From the IMG/VR virus record IMGVR_UViG_3300043449_000492, positions 62,001-126,000 of that record: DNA of 64,000 nt; one strand, given 5' to 3'. The stretch is from a virus. Position numbers and translations under genes: made by a program. The notes below the pieces were generated by a model. It saw only the letters and a program-made list of their open reading frames with translations, had not been told where the DNA came from and did no database searches. Of the stretch, positions 25,501-34,374 are shown in pieces (the stretch's first letter is position 1; each line of letters begins with the position of its first letter).

Positions 25501-26109
25501 ATGAAAGAAAGTGAAAAAATGTTAGCAAAACCAAAGAAAAAGCCGAATCACTATGTTGATAACGCCAAGTTTCTCGCAGATATCGTTGAGTATAAGAAGA
25601 AAGTTGCTTATGCTGCTGAGAACGGACTAGAGAAGCCACGTGTTTCGGAATACATTGGCAAGTGTATTTGGCTTATTACGGAAAACTTAGCTCGTAAGCC
25701 TCGCTTCATGAATTACTCATTCATTGATGAAATGAAGTCTGACGCTATCGAGAACTGCTTTCTATACTTTGACAATTTCAATCCAGCGATTAGTCAAAAT
25801 CCTTTTGCTTACTTTACCCAAATCATCTACTACGCCTTTCATCGTAGAATTTCCAAAGAAGAAAAGAATAGATATATAATCTATAAAAAGTTTCAGGAAA
25901 GCGTTCTGGACACACCAGATGCATCTTTAATGGTTGATGGTGACGATAACCACTTGATTTCTTCGACAATGTATGATAATCTTAATGTCTTCATAAGAAA
26001 CTTTGAGACAAGAGAACAGGCAAAGAAGTTAAAGAGGAAACTTAAGAAAGAAGGCTTAGAGAAGTTTGTAGGAGAAGATGATGAGCAACAGCAACAGCAA
26101 GAGGGATGA
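25501..26109 (+). CDS. 55: Late-transcription sigma factor, T4 gp55 homologue
   Basis: gp55 directs host RNA polymerase to TATAAATA-type late promoters, several of which are seen in this window. The protein has 202 aa (T4 gp55 185 aa). Recognisable parts are YVDNAKFLADIVEYKKKVAY, the sigma region-2-like segment MKSDAIENCFLYFDNFNP (T4 [20 protein letters not shown]), QNPFAYFTQIIYYAFHRRIS and KEEKNRYIIYKKF. The tail ends in a run of Gln. A second in-frame ATG six codons later is possible, but AAGGG before the first favours 25501. It overlaps the next gene by 32 nt. Confidence 0.92.
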   Translation: MKESEKMLAKPKKKPNHYVDNAKFLADIVEYKKKVAYAAENGLEKPRVSEYIGKCIWLITENLARKPRFMNYSFIDEMKSDAIENCFLYFDNFNPAISQNPFAYFTQIIYYAFHRRISKEEKNRYIIYKKFQESVLDTPDASLMVDGDDNHLISSTMYDNLNVFIRNFETREQAKKLKRKLKKEGLEKFVGEDDEQQQQQEG

Positions 26110-26305
26110 AAACGTCTATGAAGTTCCTTTCCAAGTGCAATCATTGATAGATTCACTTAAGAATAAACAAGAGAGAGTTCATGTTAGAGGTAATTATCGA
26201 ATGAGGCTTGAAGGTATCAAGCGAGCAATCGATCGGGCTATCTATGACTATGATGTAGAAATGGGTGATAGTAAGTCTATGTTTTTTCCTAAAGGAAAAC
26301 GCTAA
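26078..26305 (+). CDS. Small conserved protein after gp55
   Basis: A 75-aa protein beginning inside the end of gp55 in another frame, with GTAGGAGAAG as ribosome-binding site; the ATG at 26078 or the one right after it could be used. It has a helical core HVRGNYRMRLEGIKRAIDRA and a basic C-terminus (FFPKGKR). I do not recognise a domain. Tight coupling to gp55 suggests joint expression. Confidence 0.6.
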   Translation: MMSNSNSKRDENVYEVPFQVQSLIDSLKNKQERVHVRGNYRMRLEGIKRAIDRAIYDYDVEMGDSKSMFFPKGKR

Positions 26306-26985
26306 TGCCTTTGTCATCAGCATTATTTAAGCGAGAAACAAAAGAATGTATTAAGTCTAATATTAATACTAATGTCAGAATACTTGATATTGGAGTAGGT
26401 GTAGGAACATATGCAGATCTACTGGCTAATGAAAGATATATTATTGACGGTATAGAAATCTATACTCCATACGTTGATATATTTAAGCTTGAAGATAAGT
26501 ATGATACATTGTTTGTAGGCGACGTTCGCAAGCAGACAAAAAAGTTTTTTGATAAGTATGGTTTAATCATTCTTGGTGATGTTTTAGAACATCTATCCGT
26601 GTTGGAAGCACAAGAACTTCTCTCTAAGTTAAAAGGCAAATCAATCATCATTGCTGTTCCGTTTAAAGGAGAACAGCATGTTGCTCACGGAAATGAGCAT
26701 GAGATTCATTATCAAGATGACTTGACTCCACAAATTTTCACTGAAAGATATCCAGATTTTTATCCGTTAGGAATCTGTTCATGGTATGGGGTTTTCACCA
26801 ACATTAGACGTAATTACTTTTATGCCACTATAGATGCATTAGAAGAAGACATTAAGTTTATCACCACAAAATTTGGTATGATTAAAGTAGATGCAAGTCC
26901 TGAATTTTTTATATATCAACATGAAGGAAGGTCACATAATGTTCCTAAAGAGTATTATGATCTTTTAAAGGAATATCCGCTATGA
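26305..26985 (+). CDS. SAM-dependent methyltransferase-like protein
   Basis: A 226-aa class I methyltransferase fold. Motif I is ILDIGVGVG at residues 26-34, followed by an acidic end of strand 2 (IDGIEIYTPYVD) and a motif-IV-like ILGDVLEHLS. The rest contains IIIAVPFKGEQHVAHGNEHE and no DNA-methylase DPPY motif. The pattern resembles small-molecule or glycan-type methyltransferases seen in phage and polysaccharide loci. It is coupled by start/stop overlap to the genes on both sides and lies near an oxygenase gene; the substrate is unknown. Confidence 0.7.
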   Translation: MPLSSALFKRETKECIKSNINTNVRILDIGVGVGTYADLLANERYIIDGIEIYTPYVDIFKLEDKYDTLFVGDVRKQTKKFFDKYGLIILGDVLEHLSVLEAQELLSKLKGKSIIIAVPFKGEQHVAHGNEHEIHYQDDLTPQIFTERYPDFYPLGICSWYGVFTNIRRNYFYATIDALEEDIKFITTKFGMIKVDASPEFFIYQHEGRSHNVPKEYYDLLKEYPL

Positions 26986-27173
26986 GTAACTATGATGATT
27001 TTGTTGAAAGAGTTGAACAGGACTTACATTGGTTTTGTGATAAGATAGTTGAGCCTTTTCCTATTCATCCAAAAGATCGAGAGAAGATATTTCAAAGAAT
27101 GATAAATCTCGGTTGGCTAAGACAATCTGAGTATGATACTTATATGGAGCTAACGAAAAAAGATGATGATTAA
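26982..27173 (+). CDS. Small acidic protein of unknown function
   Basis: A 63-aa protein fully contained in a run of coupled genes: it begins 4 nt before the methyltransferase stop and ends 11 nt inside the oxygenase gene. It has two helical halves, DFVERVEQDLHWFCDKIVEP and IFQRMINLGWLRQSEYDTYM, and an acidic tail. I recognise no family. The codon pattern matches its neighbours, so it is probably real. Confidence 0.6.
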   Translation: MSNYDDFVERVEQDLHWFCDKIVEPFPIHPKDREKIFQRMINLGWLRQSEYDTYMELTKKDDD

Positions 27174-27768
27174 TCGAACTGAAGACATTGAGTTGTTTCC
27201 TACATTACTAATGAGAGTTCCTAACTTTCTCACCAAAGAGAAGTGTGAATGGATTTTGAATACTTATCGTAATAGTGAGATTCTTGCTCCTCATAAATAT
27301 TTTGTTGGACCAGGTTCTAGGTCTTCTCATGCTTATGACAAGCACGTTGATGTTTTAGCGGATATAAACGAAAGTGATATGTGCTTTGGTATAACTGATA
27401 TGGTCAAGGGAGCCATAACAGAGTATATAAGAAAAACAGGAATTGCTAATGTTGCAATCACTAATAGCTGGTTGAATATTCAGAATGAGGGTGGCAAGAT
27501 TTTTCGTCATGCTCATCCAGGTAGTATTATCACTGGCATAATCTATATCAATGCGGATGAAGGAAGTTCTTTATACTTTTATGATAACAATATAGCCACA
27601 TGTTGGACTCCTAATCAGGCAGATTCAAAATACAAATCAGAAAAGTATCGTTTTGTTCCTACATCAGGAGATTTGATTATCTTTCCGTCTTGGCTTCAAC
27701 ATGGAACAGAGGAAGACTTTACCACACATGAAAGAACTGTTCTGGCATTTAATACTCACGCATGTTAA
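27163..27768 (+). CDS. Putative 2-oxoglutarate/Fe(II)-dependent oxygenase
   Basis: A 201-aa protein of the family of putative 2OG-Fe(II) oxygenases common in T4-like marine phages. It contains FRHAHPGSIITGIIYIN (His116 and His118 as candidate first iron ligand), DLIIFPSWLQHGTEE with His180 as the distal ligand, and an Arg191 followed by VLAFN for the 2-oxoglutarate carboxylate. An Asp or Glu ligand next to the first His is not obvious, so the exact metal site is uncertain. The substrate is unknown; members are proposed to hydroxylate protein or nucleic acid. It sits in an operon with gp55 and a methyltransferase. Confidence 0.75.
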   Translation: MMINRTEDIELFPTLLMRVPNFLTKEKCEWILNTYRNSEILAPHKYFVGPGSRSSHAYDKHVDVLADINESDMCFGITDMVKGAITEYIRKTGIANVAITNSWLNIQNEGGKIFRHAHPGSIITGIIYINADEGSSLYFYDNNIATCWTPNQADSKYKSEKYRFVPTSGDLIIFPSWLQHGTEEDFTTHERTVLAFNTHAC

Positions 27769-27774
27769 AAAAGC

Positions 27775-27803
27775 TTGACGAAATCGTTTTTATGCTTTAT
27801 ACT
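27775..27803 (+). promoter_or_regulatory. Sigma70-type promoter for gp47
   Basis: -35 TTGACG at 27775-27780, a 17-nt spacer and -10 TATACT at 27798-27803. It is in the 73-nt gap before the gp47 homologue, whose ribosome-binding site is GAAGGAAC. Confidence 0.85.
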
Positions 27804-27841
27804 GTATCTTTGAATTTGATCAAAGATTTGAAGGAACAACT

Positions 27842-28918
27842 ATGGCCTTAATTGCTATGCCTACCGATACCCACGCTGGTGTCAGAAATGACAATCCGGC
27901 TTTTCAACTATATCAGAAGCGATGCTGGCAATGGTTCTTTGACTATATTGATAAGTATAACATTAAGCATGTAATCCATCTTGGTGACATTTATGATCGT
28001 CGCAAGTATATTAATTTCATGTCTGCGAAGCGACTTCGTGAGGACTTTTTAGAACCTCTAGAGGAGCGGGGAATTGAAACCCATATTATTCAAGGTAATC
28101 ACGATTCTTATTACAAAGATACGCATGAAGTTAATGCACTTGAGGAAGTTATCTCTGGAAGATATCGTTACATTAGGACTCATAGTGTCCCTACTGTTAT
28201 CAGTATTGATGGGCTTGATATTCAATTAATGCCATGGATCACTGACTCTAATCGTCAGGAAGCCTATGAAGCAATCAAAAATCCTAAAGCTTCGATACTC
28301 ATGGGTCATCTTGAGTTAAACGGCTTTACAATGCATAGAGGACTCATATCAGATCATGGACTGGATCGTAAGCTTTTTGAGAAATTCGACGCTGTTTATT
28401 CTGGCCACTATCATCATCGTTCTAGCGTTGGCAACATTACTTATATTGGAGCCTTGGCAGAATATACTTGGCATGATTATGGGGACCCACGAGGATTCAG
28501 CATCCTAGATACTAATACTAGAACTATGGAGTTTGAACAGAATCCACATAAGATGTTTAGACTTGCAAAGTATGATGACATTGCTAATCCTGAGATAATT
28601 GACAAGATTCAAAAGACAGATTTCTCCAAGTATAAGGATTGTTTCGTCAAGCTAGTTGTGGTGAACAAGTCTAATCCATATGCATTCGACCTGTTGTTTG
28701 ATTCGCTTTATAAAGCAGGTCCTCTTGATATTCAGATTGTTGAAGATCCTACTATTCTACTCGACGGTGAAGTCTCTGACGAGATTGACGAAGCGGAAGA
28801 TACAGTAACGATTCTTCGCAAATATATCGATGGTTTGACACTCTCGGTTAATAACGAGAGAATGAAAAAATTCATGATTGATGTTTACAACGAAGCCTTA
28901 CAGGTTGAAACGATATAG
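27842..28918 (+). CDS. 47: Recombination endonuclease subunit, T4 gp47 (SbcD/Mre11-like)
   Basis: This calcineurin-type metallophosphoesterase works with gp46 to resect DNA ends and degrade host DNA. It has 358 aa (T4 gp47 339 aa). Metal-site motifs are D9-x-H11 (PTDTHAG), GDIYDRR at 48-54, GNHD at 85-88, GHLELNG (aligned with T4 GHWELNG) and [19 protein letters not shown] and a final helical gp46-binding region follow. In T4, gp47 and gp46 are separated by only small genes; here a complete FtsH gene lies between them. Confidence 0.95.
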   Translation: MALIAMPTDTHAGVRNDNPAFQLYQKRCWQWFFDYIDKYNIKHVIHLGDIYDRRKYINFMSAKRLREDFLEPLEERGIETHIIQGNHDSYYKDTHEVNALEEVISGRYRYIRTHSVPTVISIDGLDIQLMPWITDSNRQEAYEAIKNPKASILMGHLELNGFTMHRGLISDHGLDRKLFEKFDAVYSGHYHHRSSVGNITYIGALAEYTWHDYGDPRGFSILDTNTRTMEFEQNPHKMFRLAKYDDIANPEIIDKIQKTDFSKYKDCFVKLVVVNKSNPYAFDLLFDSLYKAGPLDIQIVEDPTILLDGEVSDEIDEAEDTVTILRKYIDGLTLSVNNERMKKFMIDVYNEALQVETI

Positions 28919-28928
28919 GAATCGTATT

Positions 28929-30719
28929 ATGAAAAAGTTTGTACCCTTTATTATTTTCTTTTTGGTAGGTGTAGTCCTTTATTGGATGTCACTACCTGCT
29001 GAACACAAGCTAACGAATGAGATTAGCTATTCTGACTTCATCGGTCAGGTAGATCGCAATAACATTCATGATGTTTATATCTCAGGTAATCAGCTTACAG
29101 GACACTTTACTTCTGACAATAGAGAGTTTAAGACTGCTATTGCAGGTATATCTTCACTTCTACCAAAGTTAGAAGAACACAAAGTAAGTATCAAGATTAG
29201 AACAGACGATCCAGAATCTACTTTCTGGACTTCAATGTTTATCAATCTTCTTCCTGTTCTTCTATTCTTCGGTCTTTGGATTTGGTTATCTCGTCGTTCT
29301 GGTACAGGTGGTCCAGGCGGCATCATGGGAATGGGCAAGTCAAAAGCAAAGTTACTGACCGAGTCTGCAACAACAAAGACATTTGAAGATGTTGCTGGTG
29401 TTGATCAAGCTAAAGAAGACTTGCAAGAGATTGTAGAGTTTCTAAGAAATCCTGCTAAGTTTGAAAGACTTGGTGGTAAGATTCCAAAGGGAATTCTACT
29501 CGTTGGTCCTCCAGGCACTGGTAAGACACTATTAGCAAGAGCAGTTGCTGGACAAGCGGGTGTTCCTTTCTTTAGCATTTCAGGATCTGACTTCGTTGAA
29601 ATGTTTGTTGGTGTTGGCGCTTCCCGTGTTAGAGACATGTTCGATCAAGCAAAGAAGAATGCACCATGCATTGTCTTCATTGACGAAATCGATGCTGTTG
29701 GCAGATCACGTGGTTCTGGTATGGGTGGTAATGATGAGCGTGACCAGACACTAAATGCAATGCTTGTTGAAATGGACGGATTCAATGATAATGCGGGTGT
29801 TATTGTTATTGCTGCTACTAACCGTGTGGACGTTCTGGATAAGGCTCTAACAAGACCTGGTCGTTTCGATAGACAGATTCAAGTTCCTAATCCAGACTTT
29901 GTTGGTCGTCAACATATTCTCAAGGTTCACACTCGCAAGGTTCCTGTTGGACCCGATGTTGATCTAAAAGTTATTGCAAAGGGAACATCAGGCTTCTCTG
30001 GTGCTGATCTTGCAAATCTAGTTAACGAAGCTGCTCTCCTTGCTGCTCGACGTTCAAAGCGTATTGTAACAGCACAAGAGTTTGAAGATTCCCGTGATAA
30101 GATTCTAATGGGATCTGAGCATAGAACACTAGCAATGACTGATGAAGAAAAAAGAATGACAGCATATCATGAAGGTGGTCATGCTCTCGTATCACTTAAC
30201 ATGTCAGGCTCTATTCCAATCCACAAAGCAACGATTATCCCCAGGGGCCGTGCATTAGGTATGGTACAGTCTCTACCTGAGCGTGATCAAATCTCACAGT
30301 CATATGAAGAAATGATTGCACACCTTGCTATGGCAATGGGTGGTCGTGCCGCAGAAGAAATCGTCTTCGGTAAAGATAGTGTAACATCTGGTGCTGCATC
30401 TGATATTCAAGCAGCTACTAAGATGGCTAGAGCAATGGTAACTCAGCTAGGATTCTCTCCACTTCTTGGTCGTATGGCTTATGAAGATCCTAATGCTGAT
30501 GCCTTTCGTGGACCTAAGGTTGCAGAAGAAACACAGAAGATTGTGGATATTGAAATCAAGCGCCTCGTTGAGGAAGGTTATTCTACTGCTAGAAGAATCC
30601 TCACTCTTAAGAGAAAAGACCTTGACACACTAGCCGAAGGCCTGTTAGAATATGAGACTCTAACGGGTAAAGAGATTAAGGACTTGTTAGAAGGAAAGAA
30701 ACCTAAGCGAGACTTTTGA
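28929..30719 (+). CDS. ftsH: Complete FtsH-like membrane AAA+ zinc protease
   Basis: FtsH unfolds and degrades membrane and regulatory proteins. From the ATG at 28929 the protein has 596 aa (E. coli FtsH 644 aa); an in-frame ATG 51 nt upstream lies inside gp47 and adds a basic stretch, so the shorter form is preferred. It has two membrane segments (about residues 4-23 and 98-116) flanking a periplasmic loop. The AAA+ domain has GPPGTGKT at 193-200, [13 protein letters not shown] and the second-region RPGRFDRQI. The protease domain has the zinc motif HEGGH at 414-418 and [11 protein letters not shown]. No key residue seems missing, so it is probably active. It is in one operon with gp47 and gp46. 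Confidence 0.95.
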   Translation: MKKFVPFIIFFLVGVVLYWMSLPAEHKLTNEISYSDFIGQVDRNNIHDVYISGNQLTGHFTSDNREFKTAIAGISSLLPKLEEHKVSIKIRTDDPESTFWTSMFINLLPVLLFFGLWIWLSRRSGTGGPGGIMGMGKSKAKLLTESATTKTFEDVAGVDQAKEDLQEIVEFLRNPAKFERLGGKIPKGILLVGPPGTGKTLLARAVAGQAGVPFFSISGSDFVEMFVGVGASRVRDMFDQAKKNAPCIVFIDEIDAVGRSRGSGMGGNDERDQTLNAMLVEMDGFNDNAGVIVIAATNRVDVLDKALTRPGRFDRQIQVPNPDFVGRQHILKVHTRKVPVGPDVDLKVIAKGTSGFSGADLANLVNEAALLAARRSKRIVTAQEFEDSRDKILMGSEHRTLAMTDEEKRMTAYHEGGHALVSLNMSGSIPIHKATIIPRGRALGMVQSLPERDQISQSYEEMIAHLAMAMGGRAAEEIVFGKDSVTSGAASDIQAATKMARAMVTQLGFSPLLGRMAYEDPNADAFRGPKVAEETQKIVDIEIKRLVEEGYSTARRILTLKRKDLDTLAEGLLEYETLTGKEIKDLLEGKKPKRDF

Positions 30720-30904
30720 TGAGACGTTTTTATCCTCCACGGTATTATTCTAAACAATATCGTGATAGTATGAAAGAAGCATTATCATGGGATTACACTA
30801 AAGCTAAAGTTCGCCGTAACATGCCAGGTTGGGGTAGAATAAAAGTGATTGGTTCCTATGCAGATTATATTAAACATGTTAATGATAGGGTGAAGAAAAA
30901 GTGA
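30719..30904 (+). CDS. Small basic protein between ftsH and gp46
   Basis: A 61-aa, strongly basic protein beginning at the ATG that overlaps the ftsH stop (TGATG). It contains RFYPPRYYSKQYRDSMKEAL and a C-terminal KHVNDRVKKK. It overlaps the gp46 GTG by 4 nt. No family recognised. A TTG one codon earlier is less likely. Confidence 0.6.
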   Translation: MRRFYPPRYYSKQYRDSMKEALSWDYTKAKVRRNMPGWGRIKVIGSYADYIKHVNDRVKKK

Positions 30905-32622
30905 TAACTTTTAATGCGATTAGATGGAAGAACTTTCTATCTTCTGGTAATGTGTTTACTGAAATTAGTTTAGATTCAGCTAAGAATACTCTTATTATAG
31001 GTCACAACGGTGCGGGCAAATCTACCTTTCTAGACGCCCTCACCTTCTCTCTCTTTGGTAAACCTTTTCGTAAGGTGAACAAAGGTAATGTGGTCAACTC
31101 TATCAATAATAAGAACTGTGTGGTCGAGATTGAGTTTACTATCAATACACACAAGTATAAGGTCATCAGAGGTGTTAAGCCAAACATCTTTGAGATTTAC
31201 TGTGATGATATCAAAATCAATCAAGACGCAGCAACTAAGGACTATCAAGAGCATCTGGAGAAGATCATTCTCCGTATGAACTATAAGTCCTTTACACAGG
31301 TTGTCATTCTAGGTTCTGCATCGTTCGTTCCGTTCATGCAGCTATCTGCAAATGATCGACGTTCTGTGATCGAAGACTTGTTGGACATTCAAATCTTTAC
31401 AGCTATGTCAACTGTGGTAAAGAACAAGCTACAGTTGAATCGTGAAACGATTGATAAGAACAAGGTGCTTCTATCTAGCAAAGAAGATAACAAGTCTTAC
31501 ATTGAACGAACACTAGCCTCACTTAAGATTAACAACGAAGAAAAACTAAAAGAGCTAGATGCTAAAAGGCATGAAATAGCAGCTAAACTTCAATTCGAAA
31601 AGATTGATGTTGCTAATCGTCAGGCTGCATTAGATAAAGCCTTAGAGAATGACCTTGATCTATCTCCATTCAAGTCCAAGCATTCTAAGCTTGTTAGCTT
31701 TAGAGCTAAGATGGAAGCAAATCGTGATAAGTATATCAAAGATACTGACTTCTTTGCTGAATCAGGCACATGCCCAACTTGTCGTCAAGACATTGCGCCT
31801 GAGTTTTCTAAGAAAATGATTGATGATAACGAGAAGAAGGTTCATGAACTTTCAGATGGACTAAATAAGGTTGAGCAGCAAATCGACTCTGTTCTAGTAG
31901 AGATAGACGAGATTGAAAAGATACTCACAAATATTAACAACCTTAAGTTGGAACTTTCATCTGCTAAGGCTTCCTATAACAATCTTGTTGATAGGCTTAA
32001 TCAAATTGTGGCTCAGATTGACAGCTTTGCTAAGGCTGACAAAACAACCCAAGATAGCGAACGACAACTCACCGAAGTCGAACATGATATTTCCACCCTC
32101 GAAAAAGAGAAGAAGACCCTTCTAGATGAAAGACAATACATCGACATGGCAACTACCCTTCTCAAAGACGGTGGTATCAAGACACGGATCATCAAGCAGT
32201 ATCTACCTATCATCAACAAGCACATTAACAAGTATCTGGCAAAACTTGGTTTCTTCGTCAATTTCAATATCAACGAATCATTCGAGGAGACCATCAAGTC
32301 TCGTTATAGAGACGAGTTCAGCTATCACAATTTCAGTGAAGGCGAGAAACTACGAATCGATCTTGCTATCCTTCTGACATGGCGCCAAATTGCCAAGATG
32401 AAAAATTCGGTCAACGTCAACATTCTTGTGTTTGACGAAATCCTTGATCGAGCAATGGACACTACAGGAATCGATGAGTTTATTAGGATCATGTGGGATA
32501 TGGGAAATGAAGGGGCCAATATCTTCGTCATTTCCCACAAAGACATTATGGTCGATCGATTCCAGAGAACATTACGATTTGAGAAGATAAAGAACTTTTC
32601 TGTATTGACAAGTGACGGATGA
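30901..32622 (+). CDS. 46: Recombination endonuclease subunit, T4 gp46 (SbcC/Rad50-like)
   Basis: This SMC-like ATPase partner of gp47 has 573 aa (T4 gp46 560 aa). Start is GTG. Walker A GHNGAGKS is at residues 34-41 and a Q-loop-type VVILGSASFVPFMQLSANDR follows. Two long coiled-coil arms (about 165-275 and 305-410) flank a zinc hook CPTC at 291-294. The C-terminal lobe has the signature FSEGEKLRIDLAILLTWR, Walker B LVFDEILDRAMD and the D-loop/H-loop segment IFVISHKD. It is separated from gp47 by ftsH and one small gene. Confidence 0.95.
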   Translation: MITFNAIRWKNFLSSGNVFTEISLDSAKNTLIIGHNGAGKSTFLDALTFSLFGKPFRKVNKGNVVNSINNKNCVVEIEFTINTHKYKVIRGVKPNIFEIYCDDIKINQDAATKDYQEHLEKIILRMNYKSFTQVVILGSASFVPFMQLSANDRRSVIEDLLDIQIFTAMSTVVKNKLQLNRETIDKNKVLLSSKEDNKSYIERTLASLKINNEEKLKELDAKRHEIAAKLQFEKIDVANRQAALDKALENDLDLSPFKSKHSKLVSFRAKMEANRDKYIKDTDFFAESGTCPTCRQDIAPEFSKKMIDDNEKKVHELSDGLNKVEQQIDSVLVEIDEIEKILTNINNLKLELSSAKASYNNLVDRLNQIVAQIDSFAKADKTTQDSERQLTEVEHDISTLEKEKKTLLDERQYIDMATTLLKDGGIKTRIIKQYLPIINKHINKYLAKLGFFVNFNINESFEETIKSRYRDEFSYHNFSEGEKLRIDLAILLTWRQIAKMKNSVNVNILVFDEILDRAMDTTGIDEFIRIMWDMGNEGANIFVISHKDIMVDRFQRTLRFEKIKNFSVLTSDG

Positions 32623-32633
32623 TAGTCTATAAT
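32605..32633 (+). promoter_or_regulatory. Sigma70-type promoter, perfect consensus
   Basis: -35 TTGACA at 32605-32610, a 17-nt spacer and -10 TATAAT at 32628-32633. The -35 lies inside the end of gp46. It should drive the small genes and possibly the DNA-modification operon that follows. Confidence 0.88.
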
Positions 32634-32658
32634 AGTCGTTTGATCAGGAGTATAAGAA

Positions 32659-32967
32659 ATGGATAAGGATCTCATCCGAGCTATGGCCAAGGCGGAAAGA
32701 ATGATGGACAAAGGAGAGATTCCTTTTGTCTGGGCTCCAAGTGCTAGAGGTATTATGGAGAGACTTGCTTGCACAAATGCTATTATGGAAGAGTTTGGTC
32801 TAGAGAACGCACAGACTGTCAATTCCATGATTCGTGAAGCAATCTTAAATTATAATCTAGAACAGCTTAGACAACGCATCGAAGAAATCACTGACAACCT
32901 TGGACTCGATTCTGAGTTTGACTTTCGCAAACAACTAGATGAGGACGAAGATGATAACAGTAATTAA
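32659..32967 (+). CDS. Small acidic protein of unknown function
   Basis: A 102-aa mainly helical protein, first gene after the consensus promoter, with CAGGAG as ribosome-binding site. It has MDKDLIRAMAKAERMMDKGE at the start, a central GIMERLACTNAIMEEFGLEN and a very acidic tail (DEDEDDNSN). No domain recognised. First-gene placement after an early-type promoter suggests early expression. Confidence 0.6.
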   Translation: MDKDLIRAMAKAERMMDKGEIPFVWAPSARGIMERLACTNAIMEEFGLENAQTVNSMIREAILNYNLEQLRQRIEEITDNLGLDSEFDFRKQLDEDEDDNSN

Positions 32968-33061
32968 TACGCCGTTTGGTTACTTCGTCTATAACATAGA
33001 CAATCTTTGGAATGGTCTTAGTCAAATGGGTTGGATGAATGTCGATGAAATGGAATCTTGA
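32951..33061 (+). CDS. Possible 36-aa protein
   Basis: The frame starts at ATG 32951, inside the end of the preceding gene, with GAGG eight nt upstream, and encodes 36 aa including NTPFGYFVYNIDNLWNGLSQ. It bridges what would otherwise be a 71-nt gap in a region where genes overlap end to end, and its stop lies within the next gene. The evidence is only the ribosome-binding site and the packing pattern. Confidence 0.4.
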   Translation: MITVINTPFGYFVYNIDNLWNGLSQMGWMNVDEMES

Positions 33062-33278
33062 ATTTATTATTGAATGGGTTTCTACCATTCTTGTCATTGT
33101 AGGAGCGATGCTTACCGCTTGGAACATCTATCCTATGAATCTGGCATTTCAGTTTGTTGGAAATGTTGGCTGGTTTGCTGTTGGATATATGTGGAAGAAA
33201 TGGTCACTCATGACCATTCAAGCAGTCATTAGTGTAATCTATATCGCAGGACTTATCTCGAAAGGATATCTTATATGA
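33039..33278 (+). CDS. Small three-helix membrane protein
   Basis: A 79-aa hydrophobic protein with three predicted membrane segments: about residues 7-25 (EFIIEWVSTILVIVGAMLTA), 33-50 (LAFQFVGNVGWFAVGYMW) and 55-74 (LMTIQAVISVIYIAGLISKG). It resembles short integral membrane proteins found in many environmental T4-like phages. The pattern of charged residues between helices suggests an inner-membrane location. Its role is unknown. Its stop overlaps the next small gene. Confidence 0.65.
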   Translation: MSMKWNLEFIIEWVSTILVIVGAMLTAWNIYPMNLAFQFVGNVGWFAVGYMWKKWSLMTIQAVISVIYIAGLISKGYLI

Positions 33279-33382
33279 GATATAATCATTGGTTTTGGAA
33301 TAGTAGATTCATGAATCGTGTGGCTGGTTTTCTCGTCTTCCTAAATAGCTATATCTGGAGCAAGCAGTATGGAAAAAACTGA
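33275..33382 (+). CDS. Possible 35-aa protein
   Basis: ATG at 33275 overlaps the previous stop (ATGA) and has CGAAAGGA as ribosome-binding site. It encodes 35 aa, Trp/Tyr/Phe-rich (RYNHWFWNSRF, VAGFLVFLNSYIW). It ends 14 nt inside the next gene. Size is small, but the coupling and ribosome-binding site are good. Confidence 0.45.
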   Translation: MRYNHWFWNSRFMNRVAGFLVFLNSYIWSKQYGKN

Positions 33383-33548
33383 TTCTACTAAATCTCACTC
33401 ATACTCTCACGATCAGCTACTCATATCTGCTTTTGGACATGAGATTAGAAACACTATTCGTTTAGTAGAAGATACCACTAACGAACTAGCAGTTGTTGAA
33501 GCCTACTTGCAAAAGAGAATTGATGAGATTAAAGAACGCTGGAAGTAA
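33369..33548 (+). CDS. 59-aa helical protein
   Basis: ATG at 33369 with GGAG nine nt upstream encodes 59 aa. The sequence has a Ser/His-rich head (KSHSYSHDQ) and then a long amphipathic helix (FGHEIRNTIRLVEDTTNELA through QKRIDEIKERW). It ends 13 nt before the asparagine-synthetase-like gene, so it may be part of the same operon. No family recognised. Confidence 0.55.
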   Translation: MEKTDSTKSHSYSHDQLLISAFGHEIRNTIRLVEDTTNELAVVEAYLQKRIDEIKERWK

Positions 33549-33561
33549 CATATGGTGAGCT

Positions 33562-34374
33562 ATGACCTTTGACAAAATTTTAGAAAATGTTTTAGAAGAT
33601 AACTTAAGAGAACAAGATGTAGCTATATTATTCTCAGGTGGTATTGATTCAATATCTTTAGCTTTCGCAGCACATCGATTAGGCAAGAAACTACACTGTT
33701 ACACAATGTATGTGAATGGTGTAGTTTCTAAAGACGCACAGAACGCTATAGATGTTGCAGACAAGTTCGGTTGGGAAATGACTCTCATTGATGTTCCAAT
33801 CGACAATCTAGTAAATGACTTCAAGCATCTAATCAATCATTACGGTTGTAAGAAGAAGACCCAGGTCGAATGTGCCTGGCCTTTTCTGTATGTATATCCT
33901 CATATCAAAGAGAGAGAAATTATCTCTGGTCTAGGAGCAGACGGCTTGCAAGGCTCATCTAAGAAAGTCTGTCTGCATTTTAAAGAACCTAAAGAGTTAT
34001 TCGATTCATATAGAAAAGAGTATTTTGATCTTAACATAACACCAAATCCTGGTGGCATGTTACAGCATGAGCAACTCTGTGAGGAGTTTGAAAAAAAGTT
34101 TGTTGTTCCCTATCATGATGATCGAGTGATAGACTACTTTATGCAGTTCGATTGGTATGACCTAAATAAACCATATCCGAAGAACAAAGTGATTGACGCT
34201 TTTCCAGAGTTTCAACAAATCAAGGTAAGACGACATGAGAACCTGCAACTTGCAGCAGGTATACCGTCTCACTTTGAGAAACTGCTTGACAATCCTGAAG
34301 TAAACGTATATAATAGAAAAAGAGTAATGGATCTCATTCGAGATTGGAATGACATGGGAGATACGCTGTTTTGA
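33562..34374 (+). CDS. Asparagine-synthetase-like PP-loop ATPase (no glutaminase domain)
   Basis: A 270-aa enzyme of the adenylating type. The PP-loop SGGIDS is at residues 25-30 and a SGLGADGLQG motif at 122-131 matches the SGxGxDExFGG motif of the asparagine synthetase B C-terminal domain. In that family the domain adenylates a carboxylate and then forms an amide. The N-terminal Cys-glutaminase domain is absent, so ammonia would have to come free or from a partner. The gene overlaps the TTG start of the C5-methyltransferase by 4 nt, so the two are translationally coupled. I infer it amidates a carboxyl group placed on cytosine by the next two genes; a thiolation or other adenylation role is the alternative. 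Confidence 0.75.
   Translation: MTFDKILENVLEDNLREQDVAILFSGGIDSISLAFAAHRLGKKLHCYTMYVNGVVSKDAQNAIDVADKFGWEMTLIDVPIDNLVNDFKHLINHYGCKKKTQVECAWPFLYVYPHIKEREIISGLGADGLQGSSKKVCLHFKEPKELFDSYRKEYFDLNITPNPGGMLQHEQLCEEFEKKFVVPYHDDRVIDYFMQFDWYDLNKPYPKNKVIDAFPEFQQIKVRRHENLQLAAGIPSHFEKLLDNPEVNVYNRKRVMDLIRDWNDMGDTLF

Noticed and set aside
32325-32828. A 167-codon minus-strand frame across the end of gp46
   Set aside because: It covers a well-supported promoter and the conserved gp46 C-terminus and has no features of its own.
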